The translations under genes and the position numbers were made by a program. Below, piece by piece: positions 45,040 through 55,559 of a stretch of 64,000 nucleotides of DNA. Origin of the DNA: Tetragonia tetragonoides. Its lineage: Eukaryota; Streptophyta; Magnoliopsida; Caryophyllales; Aizoaceae. Every line of letters begins with the position of its first letter. The first letter of the stretch is position 1. The notes beneath the pieces are model-generated. The model had not been told where the DNA came from, searched no databases, and was given only the letters and a program-made list of their open reading frames with translations. The stretch is from the NCBI GenBank assembly GCA_038025085.1, contig CM076154.1, forward strand, positions 26,465,501 to 26,529,500, given 5' to 3'.

Positions 45040-46599
45040 ATGGTGAACTTTGATGATGCTTTTGATGCTTGGTTGGCTTCCATGACTGTGGAGGAGAGGT
45101 TAGAGCTCACTCCTTTTCACCTCAATGCCTTCTTTCACGTTAAACAAGGCAAGATTCTGTGGGATTTTCTTCATGCTTCAGTCGAGTTTTGGGATCCGAA
45201 ATTCCATGTCTTCCGCTTTGGTGCTCAGGAGATGTGCCCTTTGGTGGAGAAATTTTCCGACATAATTGGCTTTCCAAGCGAAAGTCCTGCTCCAGTTCCC
45301 TACTTGGGGAATGCTTTCGTGGGTGATTTCCAAAGGTACCTTGGATTGTCTCCCCGTCAAGTGGGTCAAGTGCTTCATGGTAAGGATGTCGACCTTGCCA
45401 AGCTTGTGGCTTTCTTCACTTCCAAGGCCCAGGGTGAGATGGATATGAGGTACAAGAAACGTGCCTTTGTATTTTGCCTTTTCCATCATTATTTGTTTGT
45501 TGGAGGTAATGAAGAAGCTCTATCTTATTCCCTCCGAAAAGAAGCTTACCATCAATAGGGGCAACATTTGCCTTCTTAGGGTGACCGAGCAAATACAATG
45601 GGATAGCTCACCTATGCACTTGGTTGTGGGAGAGACAATCCTTGCTTTAGATAGGCTCAAGAGAAACCCTTAAGAGTCATTCACCGGGAGCCCTTTACTC
45701 CTTCAAGTAAGTATTGTGATAAAGTCTTAATCTTTATGGATTTAACTTTATTTGGTGAAATTCTTATCTTGTATTGACTTGAATTTTTCTCTTTGTTGTT
45801 TTTGTGTAGATATGTCTCCAAGAGAGGCTCCACTTGCTTGAGGATCCAGTAGATACTAGGAAGTTCCTCCCTAAACACTTTCCGGCGAGGCGTCGAAAGT
45901 TCTCCGAGTCCTCTCGGGAGGAGTAGATATCATATCTCTATTCCAACATCCAACCGGCTTGGTTCATCCCGTGGTGGCGTACCACCAAGATTGTAGGGTG
46001 TAGTGAGAATGTGCCCTTTACGAGAATTATTGGTTTGTATACCTTGACGTTCTTCCTGCCGAATCGCCTCCTCCTCCAATATGGCTTAAGGAAAAGGATC
46101 CCGAACGTAACTTGTGAACCTCCTTTGTCAAAGGCCCTTAACATCCTCCTTGGTGTCTAATTGGGAACAGCACTGGAACCGTCTCCAAGTGTGGACTAAG
46201 TCGGTCTATCCGCATTCAAACGAGTTGTCTAGCTTTTACGAGGAGTGGATTTGGAGCGGTGACCATCTAGTCAACCAAAGGCTCCTAGAGGAAGAAAAGG
46301 AGTTATTCATGGCCCACAAATATGATGAGCCTAGTGGTGTAAGGATAACTCCAATTGATAGACCCACTAAACCTTCCAAGCCCCAAACTAAGGGTAAGGG
46401 AAAAGGCAAGGCAAAGGCCCAATCCAAGAAAATGAAGAATCTGGCCCATTCGGTCAAGCAAGTAACTTCAAGTAGGCCCAATGATCACGAGGCCTCTTCT
46501 AGCTATGGTAGGGAAAGGTTGGCTCCAAAAGAACGAATGGAACTTGATGAGCCTAGCGAACCCGTCCAAGAGCCCGAAAACAAAGACAAGGAGGAGTAG
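45040..46599 (+). pseudogene. DUF7745-type gene carried antisense in Tat1
   Basis: The ATG at 45040 starts MVNFDDAFDAWLASM. Conserved blocks are LTPFHLNAFFHVKQGKILWD, WDPKFHVFRFGAQEMCPLVE and FSDIIGFPSESPAPVPYLG (residues 20-95), then YKKRAFVFCLFHHYLF. A 46-bp insertion relative to the Tat2 copy (45511-45556) shifts the frame, after which RVTEQIQWDSSPMHLVVGET continues. An intron (GTAAGT...TGTAG, 45707-45809, 103 bp) precedes ICLQERLHLLEDP. A stop near 45925 and a shift lead to the last segment (46114-46599), with a Lys-rich, nuclear-signal-like stretch and an acidic end. I recognise the family as a plant-specific domain of unknown function found in many repeats; no activity is known to me. 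Confidence 0.82.
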
Positions 46600-47011
46600 T
46601 CCAGCTCTAATTGTCTAGCAATTCTTGTCCTTTTTGCTTAGTAGTATAATTCAAATAACGGGTTTGCATACCCAAGTAGATTTATCTTAGAATTGGCCTT
46701 TTTTTATATTTCTTTTCGCACTTAATTTATTTTTATATTTAGAGCATGTAATGAAATTTAGCCATATTAATGAAAGACTTGCTTATTTTTGCATTAATCG
46801 AATGGATCAAAACTCCCTTTGGAGATTTATTTTGTTAAAGTGGCCGGGCCCAAATGATATGGGTTACCTACATATCCATGCGGAATCAGGCCAATGTAGT
46901 TCGTAAAATCAAATCTCGTTTTTTTTTTTCGGTCGTGGGTCCCACGTGCACGGGTTGACCGATTTTGACTTGGATTTGGTGCCTTAGTGGGATCTCTCCA
47001 AGATTTAACAT
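46600..47011. other. 3' flank of the DUF7745 gene with conserved motif, opposite the integrase end
   Basis: It holds GGGTTACCTACATATCC, then GAATCAGGCC and AATGTAGTTC (46850-46905). The motif is shared with 12212-12275 and, inverted, 53370-53425. Otherwise AT-rich. Confidence 0.65.
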
Positions 47012-48000
47012 TTATGCATAAAACCGCTTGAGTTGGTCCATATTTGTGAGTTGGGTGAACTCGTTACTGTCTAAGTCCATTAGCTTTACCGCTCCACCGG
47101 ATAATATTGTCTTAATAAGGTATGAGCCGACCCAATTAGCCTTGAACTTTCCCCGAGGATCGGCCACAATCGGTCTCACTTCTTTTAGGACTAAGTCTCC
47201 TTCTTTTACTGCTCTAGCCTTGAATCAGTGATCAAAATGCCTTGTCATCCTTGCTTGGTAGACATGACCATAATGTAGGGCATTTAGTCGTCTTTCATCT
47301 AGCATAATCAATTGATCATATCGGGGTTGGACCCACTCTACTTCGGGTAATTCACTTTCCAAAGCTATCCTCAAAGAGGAAATTTCTACCTCGACTAGGA
47401 GTACCGCCTCCATTCCGTATACTAAAGGATAAGGTGTTGTTCCTGTTGAGGACCGAATAGTGGTTCTGTATTCCCATAAGGCGAATTGTAGCTTGTCGGG
47501 CCAATCTTCGTAGTTTTCCGTCATCTTAGCTATCATTTGTTTCACGTTTTTGTTTGCGGATTCTACGGCTCCATTTTTTTGTGGCCTATAAGGTGAAGAC
47601 TGTCGATGTTGAATTTTAAACTTAGTGAAAAGCTCGGCAACATCCTTTTTGAATTGGAACTCATGATCATTTATGATTTCGTGGGGTACCACATATCTGG
47701 TAATGATGTTATCATGTATGAACTTTGCTACGTGTTTGGACGCTATCCTTGCGTACGAACGAGCTTCAACCCATTTGGTAAAGTAGTCTATCGCAACTAA
47801 TATGTATTCATGGCCTCCTTTTCCTGTAGAGGTGATTTTCCCAATGATGTCAATGCCCCATGCAGAGAACGGCCATGGTGAAGTGAATGTATGTAGAGGA
47901 GTAGGAGGGCTATGTTGTAAATTAGCGTGGAATTGGCAACTTGTGCACTTTCTCACGTATTCGATGCAATCCTTTTCCATCGTATTCCAATAGTATCCCT
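47012..48000 (-). pseudogene. Tat1 integrase
   Basis: The frame 47980-47225 opens MEKDCIEYVRKCTSCQFHAN (the C-x2-C half of the HHCC zinc finger) and runs through the catalytic core: SAWGIDIIGKI (D1), VPHEIINDHEFQF (D2, where DNG is normal and the neighbours are altered) and NGAVESANKNVKQM (E). It then continues WDYRTTIRSSTGTTPY-like and VEWVQPRYDQLIMLDERR. After a stop at 47225 another frame continues the C-terminal domain (KEGDLVLKEVRPIVADPRGKF, MDLDSNEFTQLTNMDQLKR) to a TAA at 47012. Integrase inserts the cDNA; here a stop and a D2-motif change make it doubtful. Confidence 0.9.
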
Positions 48001-49010
48001 ACCTTAGGATATTCTTGACCAAGGCGAGTCCATTCATGTGGGGACCACATATGCCATTATGTATATCGCTCATGACTTTGATGACCTCACGTTCTTTTAA
48101 GCACAGAAGACTTAACCCTTGTGGTGTCTTTTTATTGTGCGGCTAGTCTTCTTAAGGCTCTTTGTGCCCTAGGTGTGGACTATGGAGGGTAGGCGCCTTT
48201 GGCGAGTATATTGAGAATGTCGGTAAACCATTCCTCCTCTTCTTCCTCGTTGAGGCATACTTCAAGTTCATTACAAAAGGCGGGCTCGGTGCGCCTTTGA
48301 ATGTTAATGGGCATGGAAATTACATCATCGGGGATGTCTATCATGGAAGCCATATTTGCTAAGGCATCTGCGAACTGGTTGTCATCACTATGAAGGTATG
48401 TCAAATGGACATAAGAGAAATATTTGGCTATCTTTTCAAGATATTCCTGGTAATAAGGTGTCAGGGATTCGCTTTTTCCTTTCCATTTTTTGGAAACTTG
48501 GTTTATAATGAGAGTTGAATCTCCATATACCTTTAGATCCTTAATTTGTAGTTCTATTGCCGCTTCTAGACCAATGATGCATGCTTCATATTCGGCGCCA
48601 TTGTTGGTTACCTCATGATCTAACTTGACGGCTATGAGAGTATGTGCGCCTTCGGAGCTGACTAATAATACTCCTACGCCATAACCTTTTTGGTTTGATG
48701 CTCCGTCAAAGTATAATTTCCAAGTGTTCTCCTCGACACTCATTATTCCTTCGTCAGGAAAGTCATGTGTAGCATCTTCCCTAGTAACTGGGTTTTCAGC
48801 AAGATGTTCAGAAATGGCATGTCCTTTGATCGCCTTGTGGTGTTCAAAAGTTAGATCGAATTCTGAAAGCATGACGGTCCATCTTGCTATTCTTCCACTA
48901 AGAATGGGTTTTTCGAACAAGTACTTTAATGGATTCATCCTTGACTTTATAAGAATGGAATGTTGTAGCATGTAGTGTCGAAGCTTCTTGGTTGCAGTGA
49001 CCAACGCGAG
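48001..49010 (-). pseudogene. Tat1 RNase H and second (archaeal-like) RNase H
   Basis: A continuous 274-residue frame (49004-48180). It has the end of the first RNase H (TKKLRHYMLQHSILIKSRMN, GRIARWTVMLSEFDLTFEHH, KAIKGHAISEHLAENPV) and then the second RNase H: LYFDGASNQKGYGVGVLLV, LDHEVTNNGAEYEACIIGLE, VYGDSTLIINQVSKKW and DNQFADALANMASM. The D-E-D-D residues all appear. The duplicated RNase H defines the Tat lineage. The linker to integrase, 48180-48001, contains the start of the zinc-binding domain in broken frames. Confidence 0.9.
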
Positions 49011-50345
49011 ACACGTTTCTCTAGGGTGGAGTATCGTGCTTCGTATTCTAGGAATTTCTTGCTAAGGTAGTATATTGCCTTTTCATCATTCTCCACCTTT
49101 TGGGCCAACATAGCACCCATGGCGATTTCTGTGACTGTTAGTTATAGCTAAAGTGGTTTTCCCGGAATGGGCGAAACCAATACTGGTGGATTAGCTAAGT
49201 ATTCCTCAATCTTGTCGAAGGCTTGGTGACATTGATCATCCCAGGTAGATTTAGTGTCCTTTTTGAGCTTCTTGAAGATGGGCTCACATGTAATAGTCAA
49301 TTTGGATATGAATCACCTTATATATTGGAGACGTCCTACGAATCCTCTTATCTCCTTTTCATTTTTGGGAGATGGCATATCCCTTATAGCTTTGATTTTG
49401 GTACGATCGATTTCAATACCTCTTGTGCTTATGACGAATCCTAAGAGCTTGCCCGAAGTTACTCCAAATGCGCACTTTTGAGGATTCAATCTCATGTTGT
49501 AATTTCAAAGCCTGTCAAAGAATTTCTTCAGAGATGGTATATGCCCTTCTCTCTCCTTCGATTTAATGCCCATATCGTCTACGTACACCTCGGCTTTCTT
49601 GTGTATCATGTCATGTAGAAGGGAAGTTGCGATTCTTTGGTATGTTGCTCTCGCGTTCTTCAACCCGAAAGGCATGACGGTGTAGCAATAGGTCCCCCAT
49701 TGGGTAATGAAGGTGGTTTTCTCCATATCTTCTTCGGTCATTTGTATTTGGTTATACCCTGCATAGCCATCCATGAATGATAAGAGGGCATGTCCTGAGA
49801 TATTATCCACCAGTACATCTATATGTGGTAAGGGAAAGTCGTCCTTTGGACTTGCCTTGTTCAGATCTCTAAAGTCAACACACATCCTTTCTTTGCCATC
49901 CTTTTTTGGAACGGGCACTATGTTAGCAACCCATTCTGGATATTGAGCAACCCTGATAAAACCTGCTACGAGCTGTTTTTGCACCTCTTCTTTGATTTTC
50001 AGTGCCCACTCAGGTTTCATTCTCTGAAGTTTCTGCTTTACCGGCTTTGAATCCGGATTGAGCGGTATTATGATGTGCCATCTCGCGACTTATTCCCGGC
50101 ATATCTTTGTATGACCAAGCGAAAACGTCTATGTATTCTTTTAAGAGATTTATAAAGTTTTCTCGCTCTTTGGGAGTTAACGATAAGCCGATGTGTACCT
50201 GGCGCCTCTCTTGATTGTTTGCAAGGTTGATTAATTCTGTTTCTTCCACAATTGAAGTCTTTTGTTCATGCTCTAATAGTGCTTTAGTTACTTCTTTCGG
50301 CAATTCTTGTTCATCTTTTGAATTATTAGCTACTAAATAATCCAA
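49011..50345 (-). pseudogene. Tat1 reverse transcriptase
   Basis: Frame 50345-50010 holds the segment between protease and RT (EVKIGLSLT-like; VHIGLSLTPKERENFINLLK, DVFAWSYKDMPGIS). Frame 50020-49505 holds the RT palm (ERMCVDFRDLNKASPKDDFP, LLSFMDGYAGYNQI, CYTVMPFGLKNARATYQR, and the catalytic EVYVDDM near 49590). Frame 49495-49313 holds CAFGVTSGKLLGFVISTRGI and GFVGRLQYI. Later fragments reach SKKFLEYEARYSTLEK around 49060. Stops at 49504, 49312 and after about 49130 break the ORF. YVDD is intact. Confidence 0.9.
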
Positions 50346-50600
50346 GAATTAAGCAGAATCAGTAATTATTTCATTGATAGGGGAAACTGGAACATCAACT
50401 GAGCCATTACTATTGGCATTAACATCTTTATACTTGCAATTAGACATAGATATGGGTGGACTATCCGACGTTGATTACTACGATCGCGTTCCCAACTTTT
50501 CGGACCGACAGTTTTCTTCCCAATGCTGAACAGCGGATAAGACTTAGAAAAGGAAAGACTAACAAGTTCCACGAAAGAAAAGTTTTATAACAAATATGGG
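50346..50600 (-). pseudogene. Remnant of the region upstream of RT in Tat1
   Basis: Frame 50572-50366 reads ELVSLSFSKSYPLFSIGKKT..., followed by NSNGSVDVPVSPINEII. This matches the low-complexity linker seen between gag-protease and RT in Tat-like elements. No protease DSG/DTG or gag knuckle is present upstream, so the coding region begins here after a large deletion. Confidence 0.55.
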
Positions 50601-50649
50601 AAGTTTCTATCTAGAATACTCTATCAACATAGTTACCTTTGGGGACTAA

Positions 50650-50960
50650 GTAATGGGTTTAGGTCAAAAGATATCGACTCAATATGGGATAAAGCAAAAG
50701 ATATTATACTCTTGACTAAGAGGGAAGGGGAGAGATATTATCTCGACTCAAAATGGGATAAAGCAAAAGATATCATAGTCTTGACTGAAAGGGAAGGGGA
50801 GAGATATTATCTCGACTCAATATGGGATAAAGCAAAAGATATTGTACTCTTGACTAAAAAGAGAGGGGAGAGATATTATCTCGACTCAATATGGGATAAA
50901 GCAAAAGATATTATACTCTTGACTAAAAGGAGAGGGGAGAGATATTTATTGAGATCTTTT
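50650..50960. repeat. Four 69-bp tandem repeats in the Tat1 leader
   Basis: GGGATAAAGCAAAAGATAT recurs at about 50685, 50755, 50824 and 50893. The period of 69-70 bp keeps one open frame on plus (50712-50984), giving a 23-residue repeat (GERYYLDSIWDKAKDI core). It lies where gag would be expected. Confidence 0.9.
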
Positions 50961-50984
50961 GGCCTAGACTCACTACCTAAATAA

Positions 50985-51678
50985 GGGGAAAGAATATAGC
51001 AACCAAATCTCTCCTAAGGTAACGAGCATCATATAGAACATTCAGGGATATTATTTCCTAAAAATAAAGATTCTAGACTCGATCTTAAGAAAAAATCTAG
51101 ACTTAAAAAAAGGAAAAGATCCTAATTATGGTCTAACCTAATATTCTATGACGACCAAAAAGACTACGCAAAGATTGCGTTCACATATGGGCAAACAACA
51201 AACAACGCAATATGACATGATTATGCAAATCTAGCATGGACATGGGACTGAGTTTCAACCTAAAACATCGGTTCTAGTTCATGCAATGGGGTAGGCTTAA
51301 AGGTTTTGGTCAAAAGGTACTCATGATCAAGAATGTACTACAATCCGCGGGATGCGCGATAATGTGAGGCATTCTAGTTATCCTACTCGTCGAGTGGACG
51401 AATGCGTAGGAGGGTACATGAGGTGGGGGGATCCATGTTGCTTGGCAAAGAAGAATTAAGTGGATTCTCACCAAGGCACTTCACCACACTCCAATGGCTA
51501 AAAACTGGTTTGAACTTGTAAAAACAAGCTCAGAATTCGCGCATGCACATGAATGCAATGAATGCAAACTAATAGATGAATGACAAGTCACAAAATAGTA
51601 AGAAGAACACTCAAGGTAGTGAACCAAGCAAAAACAATTATAATGAATCAATTTTAAAGTTACACCCTCTTAATCATG
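50985..51678. other. Tat1 leader region
   Basis: No gag, protease or other gene was found. AT-rich non-coding sequence between the 69-bp repeats and the PBS. Confidence 0.6.
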
Positions 51679-51696
51679 TCTCCAGTGAAGTCGCCA
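51679..51696 (-). other. Primer binding site of Tat1
   Basis: TGGCGACTTCACTGGAGA on minus lies one base from the 5' LTR. It resembles the TGGCGACTCC-type PBS of Tat/Ogre elements (thought to pair with an arginine tRNA). Confidence 0.65.
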
Positions 51697-51697
51697 T

Positions 51698-53269
51698 TGT
51701 AGGCTGTCGTATTTTTCTCCCCTTTCTTTTCCGAGTGCCTTACCTCAGCCCTCCTTACGGGGATCGGGTTTTCGGACAGCCTGTGAGAGTGCATTGGGTG
51801 ATCGAGTTTCGTGAATCTTTTAGTGTGTATGCACAAAGAGATTTTTGTACCACGGACATGATTAAGATTGTTGGAAGTTGCCACCAAATTCTGAGGTAAT
51901 TTGAAAACCTTGGAGATCAAGTCGATAGTCTAGAGAGACGTCAACTCAACTCCTGTGAACCCCAATCCCTATTGGGAAAATTGACTTCATAAATGAGTTC
52001 GGGGGCATAGGTACGAGCTAGGAAGGTGTTAGGAACCCAACTCGCCCGTTAGCAACAACGGCCTTTACTAATCGATTCAATATAATTATTAATGCTACGG
52101 TTCCAGCAAGGTTCAATTTGTCCAAATTCCTAGTTTTAACTAATGGGTTTGAACAAGCATTATTATTGTGACCACTTTGAACAATTTATCAAGTTACATG
52201 TTTTTATTGCTAAAACGATAAATATGCTGAAACCTGCAATTTAGAGGAAAAATACATAATTCATCCACCAATCCACAAACAAAGCATGATTCATCCATAA
52301 TAAAGCAATAAATAACAAGATTAAAATAATCATTCATCCATAAACTTAGTCTTAATACAAGCCCTTTTGCTCAAAACGCGCCATGCATGTACATATCACA
52401 TAGACCAAAATCGTCAGTAATAACAAGCAAAATAAATATTATTGAAAACCCTCAGGTTGGATTACCTGGATGCTCACAATGAACTTATTGGGTTGTATTG
52501 CTTGAATTCATGCTCTTGATGAAGTATGAAGGTTTATTTTGTGGTACTAGGGCTAATCCTAAAGAAGGAGTAGAATCAGAATTTAGGGTTTGTAATATGA
52601 GAGAGAGAATGTCAACCTAAAATTTCCCACCTCTTAGAGAGAATGTCCAACCTTGAGAGAGAAACTTCCAACCTCATCAACTAAACCCTAAAGTTTGTTT
52701 ATATAGAAGAGGGGGATCTGCCAGGGTTTGGCATGGAAATCGAATGGGCCTCGGATTTTGCCGTCCGCGAGAAAGGGTCCAGGCATCCAAACCGCTAGGA
52801 CAAGCGGCTACACCGGATTAGCCGCAAGACAAGCGGTCAAACAGCTTGGCTTAGCGGCATAGCCGCTTGTCCTAGCTGCCACCGCTTGAGCCCAAGCGTG
52901 GCCGCTTGAACCCGGAGCGGTGTGCCTACATAGGCGCCTGGCATGATTTTCGGGCACGGGAGGCTTTTCCCAGGGGGTCCACGCGGGATTGATTGAGTTT
53001 CCTTGTTTGACCAAGGGTTGACTCATGGGTTTGGGTTCCCTTTCGGGCCCTTAGGTTCAAAGAGGCCTATCTCTCAGTTTTGGACTCCAATTCAATTGAG
53101 TCCAACTGGTTTGGATCACCTGTACAAAAGGCTTCCACTGGTTAATTCAAATGAACTAGGCTAATCATCAGAGCAATTTTTCTCGCAACCCAAGTTCGAG
53201 CAAAAGCCAATTCTTTCATCATTGGGTTTTCACGGTGACTTATCACAAACACAACTTTTGGTGTCTATA
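51698..53269 (-). repeat. 5' LTR of Tat1
   Basis: 1572 bp, homologous end to end with 38386-39922. It has a TATA box at 52697-52706 (minus) and a GC-rich palindromic island at 52780-52940. The terminal CA has become TA at 53269. Confidence 0.92.
52780..52940. promoter_or_regulatory. GC-rich palindromic island in the right LTR
   Basis: Counterpart of 39461-39593, with extra AGCGG/CCGCT half-sites (TAGCGGCATAGCCGC). It lies just upstream of the LTR TATA box. Confidence 0.7.
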
Positions 53270-53781
53270 GCAAGGCATCTAAGTTAGTGCTTTCGGAAGG
53301 CCAATACTAGGCCAAGTAAAAAAAAGGAAAAAAGAAAAATGGGATTTTGATGTTTAAATCGGGCGGATAAGAACTACAAGCGGCCTGATTCCCCTAAAAA
53401 GACATGTAGGATAACCCAATTGCAATTCGGATCGGCCCCTACATCATTTTCGCGTTCAAATGCTGTTGCAATAATAAAGCTAATAAAGTGGCAATATTGA
53501 ATAAGTTTGAGCATGTCTCCATAAATAATAATAAAACTTCATTGCAAATGACTTGGCAATTCTAAAAAAAGATGCAAATATTTAAATCTAAGTCCTAAAG
53601 GGGCACATCACCCCTATTGAATTTAAATGCAACACAAAAGGCAATCCTAAGGTAGACATGCTCCAAAAAGAGTATTAACATTCATAGACTACTCCGTAGC
53701 TTTGGTGGTAGGACCCGCATCTTCCATAAACTCATTCGCATCTCGCTCATTGGGAGCCCATCTCTCACAGACCGCAGGTTC

Positions 53782-55234
53782 CTATTCTTCAATCTCCATT
53801 GGAGGTGTGCTTGAAGATGCCTCGTGATTATTGGCCCGAATTGAGGCTTTCTCTTGCGGCTTAGTAATAATCTTCTCCAAAGCTTTCTTGGCCTTCGGGT
53901 TAAGGATGCCTTTCACGTGCTTGACTCCCTTTTTCGTGCCCTTCCCCTTTGTGTCATTAGGCTTCGAGAGTCTTAGGCTAGCATTGACCGATTGGGCCTT
54001 AAGGTCACTTTGTTCAGATTTTCTACATGCACGACGACCCTCCGTGGTCTTACAATCCATCCAAGCCTCATAGGTCGAGGATATGGTCGTGAGAGCCTTG
54101 ATATGAGGAATAGTCCACTTAGGGTGACGATCTCATGCACACTACCAAGATCTTACCATGCTAATTGTCAAAGTTCGCGCGGTAGGAGGTACATTATCCT
54201 TTTGTGGGATAATTTGGCGTTTCCCATATTGTCGCATAATACGACTAGGAAATATGTAAGTAGAGTTAAGGGGACCAAGGATTTGGTAATATCCCGAGTC
54301 TTTGCTGCATCCGATTGCGGAGTTTAGGCCCCACCATTTCACGATCCATCGTAGCAAAGGGCATGCTTTAAGGTATCCACGTCACTCATCAATGCTGGAT
54401 TCATAATACAATCTCCGGCGTGAGGAAAATTTCTTAGGTTGATACTTGAACGCATTAGAGGGTCTCTTAATGAAGCACATATGCTGAAGAAGCCATATCT
54501 ACAAAGGCAAGCAAATAATAAAGTCAACAATCCATCAAAGATTCAAGCTTTATTAACAAGTAAATGATTCAAGCAAAAAAAAAAAAAAAAAACCAAGCAC
54601 TTACCTGGAGAAGGATAGGACTCCCCGTCCATCCACCGAACGATGGCTCTTACTTCTTGCGATCCAAGCATATTATAGTTTCACCAAGAACAAGCGACAT
54701 AGGGGTAAAATTGTTTTGTATTTGTTCTACAATCCTAACCATGCTAGATTTGCCCTTATTACCTCCACCAATAAAGAGGTACCTATGCAAAAGACATAAG
54801 ACAAAAGCACGTCTATAGTAAGTCTCGCTAATCACATCATTGTCATCCCTTGGGGAAAAAGATGTCGATTACACCGTTGAGGTCCAATTCATCACTCCTA
54901 GCAACGGAGGAGCTTAAGTTGTTGATAGGCCGAGATATCTCTTGTAATAGCCTTCAAGGTATGCTCCAAGCCATGGAGTAGCGGGAGCTTGGTGCTGAGG
55001 AAATCCAAGAATAGGTGAAAACTCTTCGGGAAGAGGGCATAGTCCATTATACCCAAAACGGAAAACGTGAAACTTGTCATCCCACAATTCGATCGCGGCC
55101 TCAAGGAGATTCCATACGATTTGAACTTGTTTGAGGTGGAATAGAGCATTCAAGTGGAAAGGCACGAGTCTCATCCTCTCTTTGGGGGTCGTGAATTGCA
55201 ATCACTTGTCAAATTTCACATCAAAACTTGTCAT
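53782..55234 (-). pseudogene. DUF7745-type gene carried antisense in Tat2
   Basis: The ATG at 55232-55234 starts MTSFDVKFDK, and a TGA at 55202-55204 sits where Tat1 has a tryptophan. The protein then continues (RMRLVPFHLNALFHLKQVQI, WDDKFHVFRFGYNGLCPLPE, FSPILGFPQHQAPATPWLG), collinear with Tat1. After a frame change come RAFVLCLLHRYLFIGGGNKG and IVEQIQNNFTPMSLVLGETI. A GTAAGT...TGTAG intron (54499-54604, 106 bp) matches the Tat1 intron in position. The last frame (54060-53782) is Lys-rich and ends NHEASSSTPPMEIEE, echoing the Tat1 NDHEASSS. A TATA box (TATATAAGC) lies near 55335. Pseudogene by stop and shifts. Confidence 0.82.
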
Positions 55235-55333
55235 GGCTGAATCCTTAAACAGATAAAGGGGTTTCTCTCTCTAAAAAACTCTCTATTGATGGTAAATTGT
55301 GAAGGTGATGTCCCAAATCGGACAAACCCAAGG

Positions 55334-55343
55334 CTTATATATG
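55334..55343 (-). promoter_or_regulatory. TATA box of the Tat2 DUF7745 gene
   Basis: TATATAAGC on minus, about 100 bases upstream of the ATG and 50 bases downstream of the GC-rich island. Confidence 0.65.
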
Positions 55344-55389
55344 GCTCGCATGAAAAGAACGAAAAAATAAGGCAACCCGTCAAAAAAGG

Positions 55390-55520
55390 GCTCCAGCGGT
55401 CCATGTTCCAATTACTGAAGGCTCAGCGGCCCTCAATAGTGCAGCACAGGCCCAACGGCTAGCCGCTGAGCTTCAGCAGCACACCGCTGAGCCCCAGCGA
55501 TCAGCCGCTGGAGCATGGCG
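55390..55520. promoter_or_regulatory. GC-rich palindromic island upstream of the Tat2 DUF7745 gene
   Basis: Repeated CAGCGG and CCGCTGAGC half-sites (CGGCTAGCCGCTGAG, CAGCGATCAGCCGCTG). The core differs from Tat1 but the design and place are the same. Confidence 0.65.
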
Positions 55521-55559
55521 GCCCCTGTTTTAGTCCCCGCTGATCGGCGTATGCCGATG

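Larger units (their letters stand above)
38386..53269 (-). mobile_element. Tat1: complete Tat-lineage Ty3/gypsy element, 14.9 kb, TSD GCAAG, with two antisense genes
   Basis: LTRs at 38386-39922 and 51698-53269 are direct copies (TGTAG...CTACA/CTATA). The 5-bp TSD GCAAG lies at 38381-38385 and 53270-53274. Transcription is on minus. The order is 5' LTR (right), PBS, leader with 69-bp repeats, truncated pol start, RT, RNase H, second RNase H, integrase, then a long 3' region with two genes on the opposite strand (DUF7745 and PMD), a 139-bp tandem repeat, PPT and 3' LTR (left). Gag and protease are absent, so it is non-autonomous. It inserted five bases after the integrase stop of Tat2. Confidence 0.93.
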
